From JBGSMB01 sp041740375 (GTDB taxonomy: Bacteria; Patescibacteriota; Saccharimonadia; Saccharimonadales; JAGQMS01): a stretch of DNA of 6,747 bases. The notes under the pieces were generated by a model. It did no database searches and was not told the origin of the DNA. It worked only from the letters and a program-made list of their open reading frames with translations. The position numbers and the translations under genes were made by a program. This document shows, in pieces, positions 1 through 5,642 of the stretch. The stretch lies in the NCBI GenBank assembly GCA_041740375.1, contig JBGSMB010000076.1, forward strand, positions 1-6,747. Direction: 5' to 3'. Positions within the stretch are counted from its first letter, which is position 1; every line of letters begins with the position of its first letter.

Positions 1-1070
1 TTGGTGCTGGCTGGCTAAGTGTTGGAGCGCGCGGAAATACTCTAGAAAGTAACGAAAGTCTACAGGCGCAAATAGTCAGTAGCGAAAGTGAATTAAACGC
101 AGCGATTGCTAATAATGTAAGCCCTAGTGTAGTTTCTATTGATGTTACAAGTACAGAAGAGGGTGGATTTTTCTACCAAGACTATGAAAGTGCTAGTGCC
201 GGCACGGGCATAATTATCTCTAAAGACGGCTATATCGTAACCAATAAGCACGTGATTCCAGACACAGCGACCGAAGTAAGCGTAACACTTTCTGACGGTA
301 CTACTTATGACAACGTGTCCGTGGTTGGTCGCGACCCTAGGGATTCGGTAGACATCGCCTTTTTAAAAATAAAAGATGTTGATAATCTAACGCCAGCAAA
401 GCTGGGCGATTCTTCGAAAGTGCGAGTAGGTGAAAAAGTAGTAGCTATAGGAAATGCGCTTGGTCAGTTCCAAAATACTGTCACCACTGGAGTAATTTCA
501 GGTCTTTCAAGGCCAATTGTTGCAGGCGATGGTTCTGCAAGCGGTACAGAAAGCCTAACAAATCTATTTCAAACTGATGCTGCGATTAATCCAGGTAACT
601 CAGGCGGTCCATTAGTAAACGTAAATTCAGAAGTAATTGGAATAAATACTGCAGTTGCTGGCGAAGGCGCCCAAAATATCGGTTTCGCAATTCCTATCGG
701 TGATGTTAAAGGACTTATCACAGGAGTGCTAGCTACGGGTAAGCTACAGGTTCCATACCTAGGGGTGCGTTATATTCAACTAGATGAAGATATTGCATAC
801 GAATTTAATCTAGATACTACCGAAGGCGCATATATCTGGTCGGGACGCGACGGAGCGGTGACGATCTTGCCTGGTAGCCCAGCTGAAAAAGCCGGCCTGC
901 AAGAAAAAGACATCATTACGAAGGTTAATGAAACAGCAATCGATCAAGATACGTCACTGGTAAATGCACTTTCAGCATACAGGGTTGGCGAAGTAGTGTC
1001 CCTGACGGTAATCCGCGACGGTCAAGAAATAAAAGTACCAGTTACTTTAGAAGCAGCACCAGAGAGATAA
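1..1070 (+). CDS. htrA: HtrA/DegP-family trypsin-like serine protease with one PDZ domain, 5'-truncated
   Basis: This is an envelope quality-control protease that degrades misfolded or exported proteins outside the cytoplasmic membrane. The frame is open from base 3 to the TAA at 1068-1070 (355 residues seen); the true start lies before the window. The first residues, GAGWLSVGARG, look like the end of a membrane-spanning segment or signal anchor, followed by a Ser/Glu/Gln-rich linker. The catalytic triad is intact: His in TNKHV (codon 249-251), Asp in DIAFLKI (351-353) and Ser in GNSGGPL (600-602), with spacings normal for the family. TTGVISGLSRPI is the usual segment between Asp and Ser. A single PDZ domain covers about 750-1060 (YLGVRY, GSPAEKAGL, DIITKVN). 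One PDZ fits DegS or Gram-positive HtrA layouts better than the two-PDZ DegP. An internal ATG codes for no plausible start, because any start after 251 would lose the catalytic His. It converges on prmC with a one-base gap. Confidence 0.93.
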   Translation, partial: GAGWLSVGARGNTLESNESLQAQIVSSESELNAAIANNVSPSVVSIDVTSTEEGGFFYQDYESASAGTGIIISKDGYIVTNKHVIPDTATEVSVTLSDGTTYDNVSVVGRDPRDSVDIAFLKIKDVDNLTPAKLGDSSKVRVGEKVVAIGNALGQFQNTVTTGVISGLSRPIVAGDGSASGTESLTNLFQTDAAINPGNSGGPLVNVNSEVIGINTAVAGEGAQNIGFAIPIGDVKGLITGVLATGKLQVPYLGVRYIQLDEDIAYEFNLDTTEGAYIWSGRDGAVTILPGSPAEKAGLQEKDIITKVNETAIDQDTSLVNALSAYRVGEVVSLTVIRDGQEIKVPVTLEAAPER

Positions 1071-1071
1071 G

Positions 1072-1956
1072 TTAGTTAGTCTTTCGAAACTCTTGCACTA
1101 AGCCGTCTGTTTGGAGCAATTCAAAGCCATAACTTTCTGCAATTTCTTGCAAAGCTTCATGCTGCGATAAAAGGGACTCTGTATAGCAATAGATTGAGCT
1201 TTTTGCCGATTGGTTCCTAGAAAGTTCCGACAGCTGTTCAAATAATGTTCTATATAGATCTAGTCCGTCGCTTCCTCCGTACAGTGCAAGCCTTGGTTCA
1301 TATTCGGCTGCTGTATTTACTGGGTGCGCTTCAGGAACATAGGGAAGGTTTGCGAGAATGAATAGGGGCTGGGGGTTGGTAAGTGGCAGATGGGGTAATA
1401 CTGGAGTGAGCAGGTCGCCATGGAGGAAAGTTACTTCTGCTTTTAGTCGCTTAGCGTTTTTCTTGGCGAGCGTGAGACAGTTATTGTCGATGTCAGTGGC
1501 GTAGATTAAGGGCTGGGGGATAGTAAATGGTAAATGGGAGAGTTCGAGTGCTGCGGTTATAGCTAGCGCGCCACTTCCGGTTCCCACATCCACTATTGTT
1601 GGGGTTAAGTTAGGAGTAGAAGAGAGTAGCCCTCCTACTCTAGCAAGAAGAAGCTCGATAATTGATTCCGACTCAGGTCGTGGTACAAGAACAGCAGGGG
1701 TTATTTTAAATTCATATCCATAAAATTCTTGCACCCCTAGAAGATAGGCAACAGGTTCGTGTTTCGCTCTTCTTTTTACGAGTCCACTAAGCCTAGTCAG
1801 CTCGGAGCGGCTCAACAGATGGTCCGGATATGTATGCATCCATGCTCGATCTTTGTTAATAACGAATTGCAAAATTACCTCAGAGTCTAATTGTGGTGTT
1901 TCGCTGGAAGAGCGAAGTGCGGAGGCTGTGTTCTGTAACCATGTAGCTATATTCAC
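1072..1956 (-). CDS. prmC: Peptide chain release factor N5-glutamine methyltransferase PrmC (HemK)
   Basis: PrmC transfers a methyl group from S-adenosylmethionine to the glutamine of the GGQ motif of release factors in the cytoplasm, which speeds peptide release. The 294 residues have the family layout: a helical N-terminal substrate-recognition domain (about 1-75, ending EPVAYLLGVQEFYG), VPRPESE at 91-97, the SAM-binding loop VDVGTGSG at 122-129, the acidic ATDI strand at 152-155 and the catalytic motif at 203-206. That motif reads NLPY where most family members have NPPY; the Asn and Tyr are kept. EPRLALYGGSDGLDLYR at 220-236 is typical. Two extra loops carry a nearly identical HLPxTxPQPL peptide (141-150 and 189-198). 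The GTG start is forced by an in-frame TAG 12 bases upstream and fits the usual N-terminus; there is no Shine-Dalgarno before it. It lies 22 bp after the DoxX-like gene and downstream of prfA, which encodes its substrate. Confidence 0.95.
   Translation of the reverse strand: MNIATWLQNTASALRSSSETPQLDSEVILQFVINKDRAWMHTYPDHLLSRSELTRLSGLVKRRAKHEPVAYLLGVQEFYGYEFKITPAVLVPRPESESIIELLLARVGGLLSSTPNLTPTIVDVGTGSGALAITAALELSHLPFTIPQPLIYATDIDNNCLTLAKKNAKRLKAEVTFLHGDLLTPVLPHLPLTNPQPLFILANLPYVPEAHPVNTAAEYEPRLALYGGSDGLDLYRTLFEQLSELSRNQSAKSSIYCYTESLLSQHEALQEIAESYGFELLQTDGLVQEFRKTN
1366..1539 (-). repeat. Two in-frame 30-bp direct repeats inside prmC
   Basis: Bases 1366-1395 and 1510-1539 match at 24 of 30 positions, and the first ten bases (GGGCTGGGGG on the + strand) are identical. 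The copies are 144 bp (48 codons) apart and in the same prmC frame. They encode HLPLTNPQPL and HLPFTIPQPL, each placed just before a core beta strand of the methyltransferase fold (before ILANLPY and before IYATDI). From memory of PrmC proteins these loops are usually shorter, so both look like small insertions. They could be a local duplication or convergent loop composition; I recognise no named repeat family. Confidence 0.6.
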
Positions 1957-1962
1957 GGAGTC

Positions 1963-1968
1963 ACTATA
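1963..1968 (-). promoter_or_regulatory. Candidate -10 box (TATAGT) for a leaderless prmC transcript
   Basis: On the minus strand TATAGT lies in the gap between the DoxX-like stop codon and prmC, six bases before the GTG. RNA polymerase normally starts about seven bases after the -10 box, which would put the first transcribed base at or next to the GTG. No convincing -35 is seen 16-18 bp further upstream (CCTCTT region), nor a TGn extension, so this is weak on its own. It gains some weight because prmC has no Shine-Dalgarno sequence. Confidence 0.35.
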
Positions 1969-1978
1969 CTACATGAAG

Positions 1979-2506
1979 CTAGATAAAGAGGTTTATTATT
2001 TTCAATCCTGCAACTAGGAGAAGCCATGCGCCAGCCCAGGCGTAGACATATTTCTTTCGCCATCCGCCGAGCAAGAAAACTCCGAGAAGAAGATCGTTTA
2101 CCATGGCGATTTTGACCATAAAATCAGTAAAGCCTATAGCGTTAGTGATAGGGTTGTTTTGCAATAAAGATACAAAATCATTGGGATGGATTGCCGCGTA
2201 TACGGCGTTAACTAAGAATATGCTGGCAAAGCCAATTCGAAACGTCCATGATAATAATTTGTCGAACAACGTATCTTCGCTTAGTTTTTTATCGATAACT
2301 GCTTGAGTAACGGTGTTTTGTTGCGATTGGCTGGGATTTACCAATGCAGGCTGTGGAGAGTTCTCGATGGTAGGAGCTGGTGGAGTTAGAGGATCTGATA
2401 CCGAAGAAGCGATCGGTACGTTTGACCGTGGGCTAACTTCTGGGGTATTTGACGGATATGTCGGAGGAGTCTGCGGTGGAGTGCTGCTCGGCTCGGTGGG
2501 ATTCAT
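1979..2506 (-). CDS. Small DoxX-like membrane protein with disordered proline-rich N-terminus
   Basis: I do not recognise this 175-residue protein with certainty. Residues 1-60 contain 17 prolines with many Ser/Thr/Asn and should be disordered. Residues 70-86 are a charged linker. Three hydrophobic helices follow at about 89-106 (IGFASIFLVNAVYAAI), 129-148 (IAMVNDLLLGVFLLGGW) and 153-173 (YVYAWAGAWLLLVAGLKI). The core pattern, with an early Arg, a loop ending in a short amphipathic stretch and a second helix ending LLGGWRKK, resembles the DoxX/DoxD-like superfamily, whose members have about four helices and mostly unknown roles. The ATG is the first start after an in-frame TAG and has no good Shine-Dalgarno before it. 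The stop is TAG. It sits between prfA and prmC, but nothing in its sequence suggests a translation role, so shared transcription may be the only link. Confidence 0.8.
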   Translation of the reverse strand: MNPTEPSSTPPQTPPTYPSNTPEVSPRSNVPIASSVSDPLTPPAPTIENSPQPALVNPSQSQQNTVTQAVIDKKLSEDTLFDKLLSWTFRIGFASIFLVNAVYAAIHPNDFVSLLQNNPITNAIGFTDFMVKIAMVNDLLLGVFLLGGWRKKYVYAWAGAWLLLVAGLKIINLFI

Positions 2507-2511
2507 CGTAG

Positions 2512-2540
2512 GCTATCTTTCGATTCGTTGTTTCTTACAA
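2512..2540 (-). promoter_or_regulatory. Weak promoter-like pair before the DoxX-like gene
   Basis: On the minus strand TTGTAA (2535-2540) is followed after 17 bp by GATAGC (2512-2517), five bases before the ATG. The -35 matches consensus at four of six bases and the -10 at only three. The geometry resembles that at prmC and rpmE, and the gene has no clear Shine-Dalgarno, but the boxes alone could be chance. The rest of the 83-bp gap to prfA shows no terminator with a T-tract. Confidence 0.18.
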
Positions 2541-2589
2541 GTTACCATAAGTATTATTAAATGGGATAGCTTATATAGTAATCCAGAGA

Positions 2590-3645
2590 TTACTGTTTGG
2601 TTAGTAGTTCACGGTCGGCTTTTTGTAGCTCCTCGATAAGATCGTCGAAATTACCAGCTAGAGCGGAAGGAATATTGCTGCGTGAATAGCCAATGCGGTG
2701 GTCGGTGATACGGTCCTGAGGGAAATTATAGGTGCGAATTTTTTCACTTCGATCACCAGACCCTATGAGAGCTTTTCGTTCGCTTGAAAGTTTCTCATTT
2801 TCGGCATCGATTTTTGCTTGGAGTAGGCGTGAACGGAGGACGCTCATCGCCTTCAGTTTATTTTTGATCTGCGATTTTTCGTCCTGGTTGGTTACTACTA
2901 GGCCGGTTGGTATGTGAGTGATACGTACCGCTGAATCAGTAGTATTCACGGACTGACCGCCATGACCGCCAGAGCGGTAGACATCTATACGCAGGTCGTT
3001 TGGATTAATCTCAACATCGCTTTCTTCGGCTTCGGGGAGTACAGCCACAGTTACAGTACTGGTGTGGATACGGCCTTGGCTTTCTGTTGTCGGAATCCGT
3101 TGCACGCGGTGCACGCCGGCTTCTAGCTTCAGAGTTTTGTAGGCGTCTTCGCCAATAATCTGAAAAGTAATTTCCTTGTAACCGCCAGCTTCCGAGGCGC
3201 TTTCGTTGAGCAGTTCAACCTTAAAACCTACGCGCTCAGCAAATCGAGCATACATGCGATACAGTTCGGCCGCAAAAAGGGAAGCTTCATCGCCTCCGGC
3301 ACCTGCGCGAATTTCAATTATGGCGTTTCTTTCGTCGTTTGGGTCCCGGGGGGTTAAGAGTTCGGAAAGTTCAGCCTCTATGTTGGAGATTTGAGAGTTA
3401 AGCTCAATAAGTTCGGATTGTGCTAGTTCGGCCATTTCATCTGTTCCGCCGGCTAATTCTTCAGCTTCTGCGTGTTGGGATTTATAGGTAGTTAGTCGTT
3501 CTGCAGTAGAAATAATGTCTTCAAGGTGTTTTTGTCGACGAGCGAGTTTTGGATACTCCGGACTCGAATATATCGATGCATCACTAGAAATACGAGCGTT
3601 TAGCTCGCCCAGTTCTTCTCGTAGTGATGATATTTTTTCTTTCAC
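2590..3645 (-). CDS. prfA: Peptide chain release factor 1 (RF1)
   Basis: RF1 reads UAA and UAG stop codons in the ribosomal A site and triggers hydrolysis of the peptidyl-tRNA. The 351-residue product is full length (E. coli RF1 is 360). It has a coiled N-terminal domain (1-100), the RAGAGGDEASLFA segment (113-125), the tripeptide stop-codon anticodon P-T-T at 185-187 inside VQRIPTTESQG, and the catalytic GGQ at 229-231 in SGGHGGQSVNTTDSAV. The PxT tripeptide identifies RF1; RF2 would have SPF. The C-terminus IGYSRSNIP is typical. The start is GTG, preceded by AGAGGA at 3652-3657 with six bases between them, a good Shine-Dalgarno. It lies downstream of rpmE beyond a terminator, and upstream of the gene for its own methyltransferase. 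Confidence 0.98.
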   Translation of the reverse strand: MKEKISSLREELGELNARISSDASIYSSPEYPKLARRQKHLEDIISTAERLTTYKSQHAEAEELAGGTDEMAELAQSELIELNSQISNIEAELSELLTPRDPNDERNAIIEIRAGAGGDEASLFAAELYRMYARFAERVGFKVELLNESASEAGGYKEITFQIIGEDAYKTLKLEAGVHRVQRIPTTESQGRIHTSTVTVAVLPEAEESDVEINPNDLRIDVYRSGGHGGQSVNTTDSAVRITHIPTGLVVTNQDEKSQIKNKLKAMSVLRSRLLQAKIDAENEKLSSERKALIGSGDRSEKIRTYNFPQDRITDHRIGYSRSNIPSALAGNFDDLIEELQKADRELLTKQ

Positions 3646-3672
3646 GGTACGTCCTCTAGTATATTCGTTTAT

Positions 3673-3708
3673 AAAAAAAGAACACCAGCAATATTTCTAG
3701 TGTTCTTT
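3673..3708 (-). terminator. Intrinsic terminator after rpmE
   Basis: On the minus strand the arms AAAGAACACTAG (3697-3708) and CTGGTGTTCTTT (3677-3688) form a 12-bp stem with one U-G pair, an 8-nt loop, and a run of seven U that begins in the stem and ends at 3673. The one imperfect pair is a G-U wobble only on the minus strand (a C-A mismatch on the plus), so it belongs to rpmE. It begins 12 bases after the rpmE stop. prfA starts 28 bases beyond it, so prfA needs either readthrough or its own promoter. Confidence 0.88.
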
Positions 3709-3720
3709 ATAGAAAGTTCG

Positions 3721-4095
3721 TTATTTTTCGGTCTTGGCTTTTTTGGCTTCAGAAAGGGGAACAGACTTTGTTTCGTCGGTCTTTGCCTTCTTTGCTGGCT
3801 TTTTCTTGGCAGCAGCTGCTCGAACTGCTTTTTCCTCAGCTGCTTTTTTGCCTGCTTCTTGTCGAGCGCGGAACTTGTCAACACGACCTTCGATGTCGAT
3901 TAGCTTTTCTTGACCAGTGAAGAACGGGTGACTGGTACTGGTGATATGTAGCTTCACGATAGGGTACTCGTTGCCATCTTCCCACTTAGTGGTTTCGTCG
4001 GACTTGATGCTAGATTTGGTTAAAAATCGAAAACCATTTGAAAGATCTTCGAACACAACTGGTCGGTAGTCGCTAGGGTGGAGATTTGTCTTCAT
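3721..4095 (-). CDS. rpmE: 50S ribosomal protein bL31, type B (zinc-independent), with Lys/Ala-rich tail
   Basis: L31 sits at the central protuberance of the large subunit and bridges to the small subunit. The N-terminus MKTNLHPSDYRPVVFED and the segment TSTSHPFFTGQ (53-62) mark the type-B form (RpmE2/YkgM-like). There is no cysteine in the whole protein, so it lacks the zinc ribbon of type A. The core ends near residue 80, where type-B L31 usually stops. A tail of about 44 residues (81-124) follows, with about 14 lysines and many alanines (KKPAKKAK), likely disordered and RNA-binding. The ATG is fixed by the conserved N-terminus. It has no Shine-Dalgarno and lies nine bases after a perfect -10 box, so the mRNA is probably leaderless. 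It is followed by its own terminator and is transcribed divergently from rpsB. Confidence 0.95.
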   Translation of the reverse strand: MKTNLHPSDYRPVVFEDLSNGFRFLTKSSIKSDETTKWEDGNEYPIVKLHITSTSHPFFTGQEKLIDIEGRVDKFRARQEAGKKAAEEKAVRAAAAKKKPAKKAKTDETKSVPLSEAKKAKTEK

Positions 4096-4104
4096 AACCG
4101 CGGG

Positions 4105-4133
4105 ATTATAGCGTAACTAACCTTCGAGGTCAA
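4105..4133 (-). promoter_or_regulatory. rpmE promoter, sigma70 type
   Basis: On the minus strand TTGACC (4128-4133, five of six consensus bases) is followed by a 17-bp spacer and a perfect TATAAT (4105-4110). The last -10 base is nine bases from the rpmE ATG, so the predicted transcription start (about 4096-4099) leaves a leader of zero to four bases. Box quality and spacing make this the strongest promoter visible in the window. Confidence 0.88.
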
Positions 4134-4144
4134 GAGGGCCACCC

Positions 4145-4173
4145 TTGAAAAACTGATGTCTTGGTGCTACACT
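4145..4173 (+). promoter_or_regulatory. rpsB promoter, sigma70 type
   Basis: TTGAAA (4145-4150) is followed by a 17-bp spacer and TACACT (4168-4173). Each box matches its consensus at four or more of six bases. Transcription should start near 4180, giving a leader of about 100 nt before rpsB. Its -35 is 11 bp from the -35 of the divergent rpmE promoter, so the two polymerase footprints would overlap. Confidence 0.75.
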
Positions 4174-4179
4174 AGCTTA

Positions 4180-4279
4180 GTTAATTATTAAACAGCGGTG
4201 TGAAGTATCCTCCTTTTGCGGTAATTCGTTCTTAACGAGCGCACTGGAACACTCCGTGGTGATGAAAGGATATATAGGA
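4180..4279 (+). promoter_or_regulatory. Structured rpsB 5' leader, candidate S2 autoregulatory element
   Basis: The leader can fold as a closed unit. TCCTTT (4211-4216) is the exact complement of the Shine-Dalgarno AAAGGA (4265-4270). Directly inside it, TGCG (4217-4220) pairs with CGCA (4240-4243), and TTCGTT (4225-4230) pairs with AACGAG (4234-4239) around a CTT loop. A second small hairpin pairs GGA (4246-4248) with TCC (4253-4255), possibly extended by CAC/GTG. The closed form would hide the ribosome-binding site. Many bacteria regulate rpsB-tsf by S2 binding its own leader; that this leader works this way is inference from pairing I found by eye. No Rfam family is claimed. Confidence 0.5.
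4265..4270 (+). promoter_or_regulatory. rpsB Shine-Dalgarno that decides the start
   Basis: AAAGGA lies nine bases before the ATG at 4280. In-frame GTG/ATG codons at 4256, 4259 and 4262 precede or abut this site and have no Shine-Dalgarno of their own, so 4280 is the start. The same six bases are the target of the upstream UCCUUU tract. Confidence 0.8.
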
Positions 4280-4996
4280 ATGAGTGAAACATCAGTCGAT
4301 GTTCAGGCCCTGCTCGATGCGGGTGCGCATTTTGGACACAAAACAAGTAGATGGCATCCAGCCATGAAGCCATACATCCACACGAGACGTGGAGACAACT
4401 ATATAATTGACCTTTTTGAGACTGCTCGTCTTTTAGAAGAGTCGCTTGCATTTATAGAAAAGCGAGTTGCCGCAGGTGGACAAGTGCTTTTCGTGAGCAC
4501 AAAAAGGCAAGCAAAAGATATTGTTCGAGCGGGCGCTGAGTCTGTGAACATGCCATACGTCACAGAACGTTGGCTTGGCGGCATGCTAACCAACCAAAAT
4601 ACTATTTCTGGACGAATAAAATATCTAAAAGATCTAGAAGCAAAAATGGCAAGCGGCGAGCTAGCGAACAAGTACGGCAAGCTCGAAGTACAGCGATTTC
4701 AAGAAGAGATCGAAGCCATGAACATTAAGTTCGGCGGCATCAAGGAAATGACCAAGCTCCCAACCGTGGTTTACATAGTTGATATTACAGAGGAACTAAA
4801 TGCTGTTAACGAAGCGAAGAAGCTTGGCATTCCAACAGTAGCTCTAGTGGACACTAACGCCGACCCACGGTTAGTTTCTCATCCGATTCCTTGTAACGAT
4901 GACGCGGTAAAGACAATCCAACTTGTTACGGATCTTGTTGCAGCTGCTGTTGCGCGTGGTGTTGCAAAGCAAAAGAAGCCAGTTGAGACAAAATAA
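4280..4996 (+). CDS. rpsB: 30S ribosomal protein uS2
   Basis: S2 is a late-assembling small-subunit protein at the head-body junction near S1 and S8. The product has 238 residues, close to the usual 230-255. It starts MSETSVDVQALLDAGAHFGH, followed by RWHPAMKPYI, the IIDL segment, VLFVSTKRQAKDIV and ERWLGGMLTN. The C-terminal half has the coiled-coil hairpin (LEAKMASGELANKYGKLEV) and the signature IPTVALVDTNADP, then PIPCNDDAVKTI. It ends with a short Lys-rich tail. The ATG at 4280 is chosen over in-frame GTG and ATG codons at 4256-4264 because AAAGGA stands nine bases before it and the conserved N-terminus begins there. It opens a plus-strand operon, with tsf 31 bp downstream and in the same order as in most bacteria. 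Its leader may allow feedback by S2. Confidence 0.98.
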   Translation: MSETSVDVQALLDAGAHFGHKTSRWHPAMKPYIHTRRGDNYIIDLFETARLLEESLAFIEKRVAAGGQVLFVSTKRQAKDIVRAGAESVNMPYVTERWLGGMLTNQNTISGRIKYLKDLEAKMASGELANKYGKLEVQRFQEEIEAMNIKFGGIKEMTKLPTVVYIVDITEELNAVNEAKKLGIPTVALVDTNADPRLVSHPIPCNDDAVKTIQLVTDLVAAAVARGVAKQKKPVETK

Positions 4997-5027
4997 GAAT
5001 AGTTAATTAGAAGAAAGAAAAGGGACA

Positions 5028-5627
5028 ATGGGAACTATCGATATTGAAACGATCAAGCGACTAAAAGACTTAACTGGAGTAGGGCTAACAGACGCCAAGC
5101 AGGCGCTCGTCGAGACAGATGGTGACTTTGATAAAGCGCTAGAAGCTATGAGAAAGAAAGGTCTTACAAAAGCCGATAAAAGAGGCGAAAGAGAAGCTCG
5201 TTCGGGTGTAGTTTGGACATATAATCACGACAATCGTATCGGTGTCGTTGTCGAAGTAAATTGTGAGACAGATTTTGTTGCTCGAAATGACGTGTTCTTA
5301 GATTTCGTGAAGGATGTCGCTATGCATATTGCTGCAAGCAACCCTGAATGCGTTTCTGTAGATGATGTAAGCGATGAAGCAAGAGCGTTAGTTCAGAAAG
5401 AATTTACGGAAAAAGCAACTTCTGAAGGCAAGCCAGCGGATATGATTGATAAAATTGTTTCCGGTATGGTGTCAAAGCACTTTGCAGAACGTGCATTACT
5501 TGATCAGCCGTTTATCAAAAATCCAGACCAGAGTGTCGGAGATTATTTGAAGGAACATATGGCAAAATTGGGCGAGAATATTGTCGTAAGAAGATTCTCG
5601 CGAGTAGCCCTAGGCGAAGTAAACTAA
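5028..5627 (+). CDS. tsf: Elongation factor Ts
   Basis: EF-Ts is the nucleotide exchange factor that releases GDP from EF-Tu in the cytoplasm. The N-terminal UBA-like domain (about 1-50) contains LKDLTGVGLTDAKQAL. The family signature follows: NCETDFVARND at 78-88, with the TDFV residues that contact EF-Tu at 81-84. The C-terminus DYLKEHMAKLGENIVVRRF is conserved. At 199 residues it is the short form with a single core repeat, like Thermus EF-Ts, where E. coli has 283. The nearest purine-rich site (AAAAGGGA) ends only two bases before the ATG, an unusually tight spacing. Close linkage to rpsB means it may be translated from the same mRNA. The usual next gene, pyrH, is absent; frr follows after 65 bp. 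Confidence 0.97.
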   Translation: MGTIDIETIKRLKDLTGVGLTDAKQALVETDGDFDKALEAMRKKGLTKADKRGEREARSGVVWTYNHDNRIGVVVEVNCETDFVARNDVFLDFVKDVAMHIAASNPECVSVDDVSDEARALVQKEFTEKATSEGKPADMIDKIVSGMVSKHFAERALLDQPFIKNPDQSVGDYLKEHMAKLGENIVVRRFSRVALGEVN

Positions 5628-5642
5628 TTTCGTAAGTTAGAG

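Noticed and set aside
1365..1395. G-quadruplex in prmC (+ strand G-runs)
   Set aside because: Only three runs of three or more G within a short span, with a long last loop; not convincing beyond the repeat itself.
2559..2586. Hairpin GGAT/ATCC after prfA as a terminator
   Set aside because: About four base pairs with a long loop and no T-run on the minus strand.
2103..2639. Plus-strand open frames antisense to the DoxX-like gene and the prfA end
   Set aside because: Low-complexity shadow translations with no recognisable motif; the minus-strand gene has coherent helices and fits its neighbours.
3658..3663. TATACT as a prfA -10 box
   Set aside because: No -35 at suitable distance, and the start it predicts would remove the good Shine-Dalgarno of prfA from the mRNA.
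4256..4279. Earlier in-frame start codons for rpsB (GTG 4256, GTG 4259, ATG 4262)
   Set aside because: They have no Shine-Dalgarno upstream and would put AAAGGA inside the coding region; conserved S2 sequence begins at 4280.
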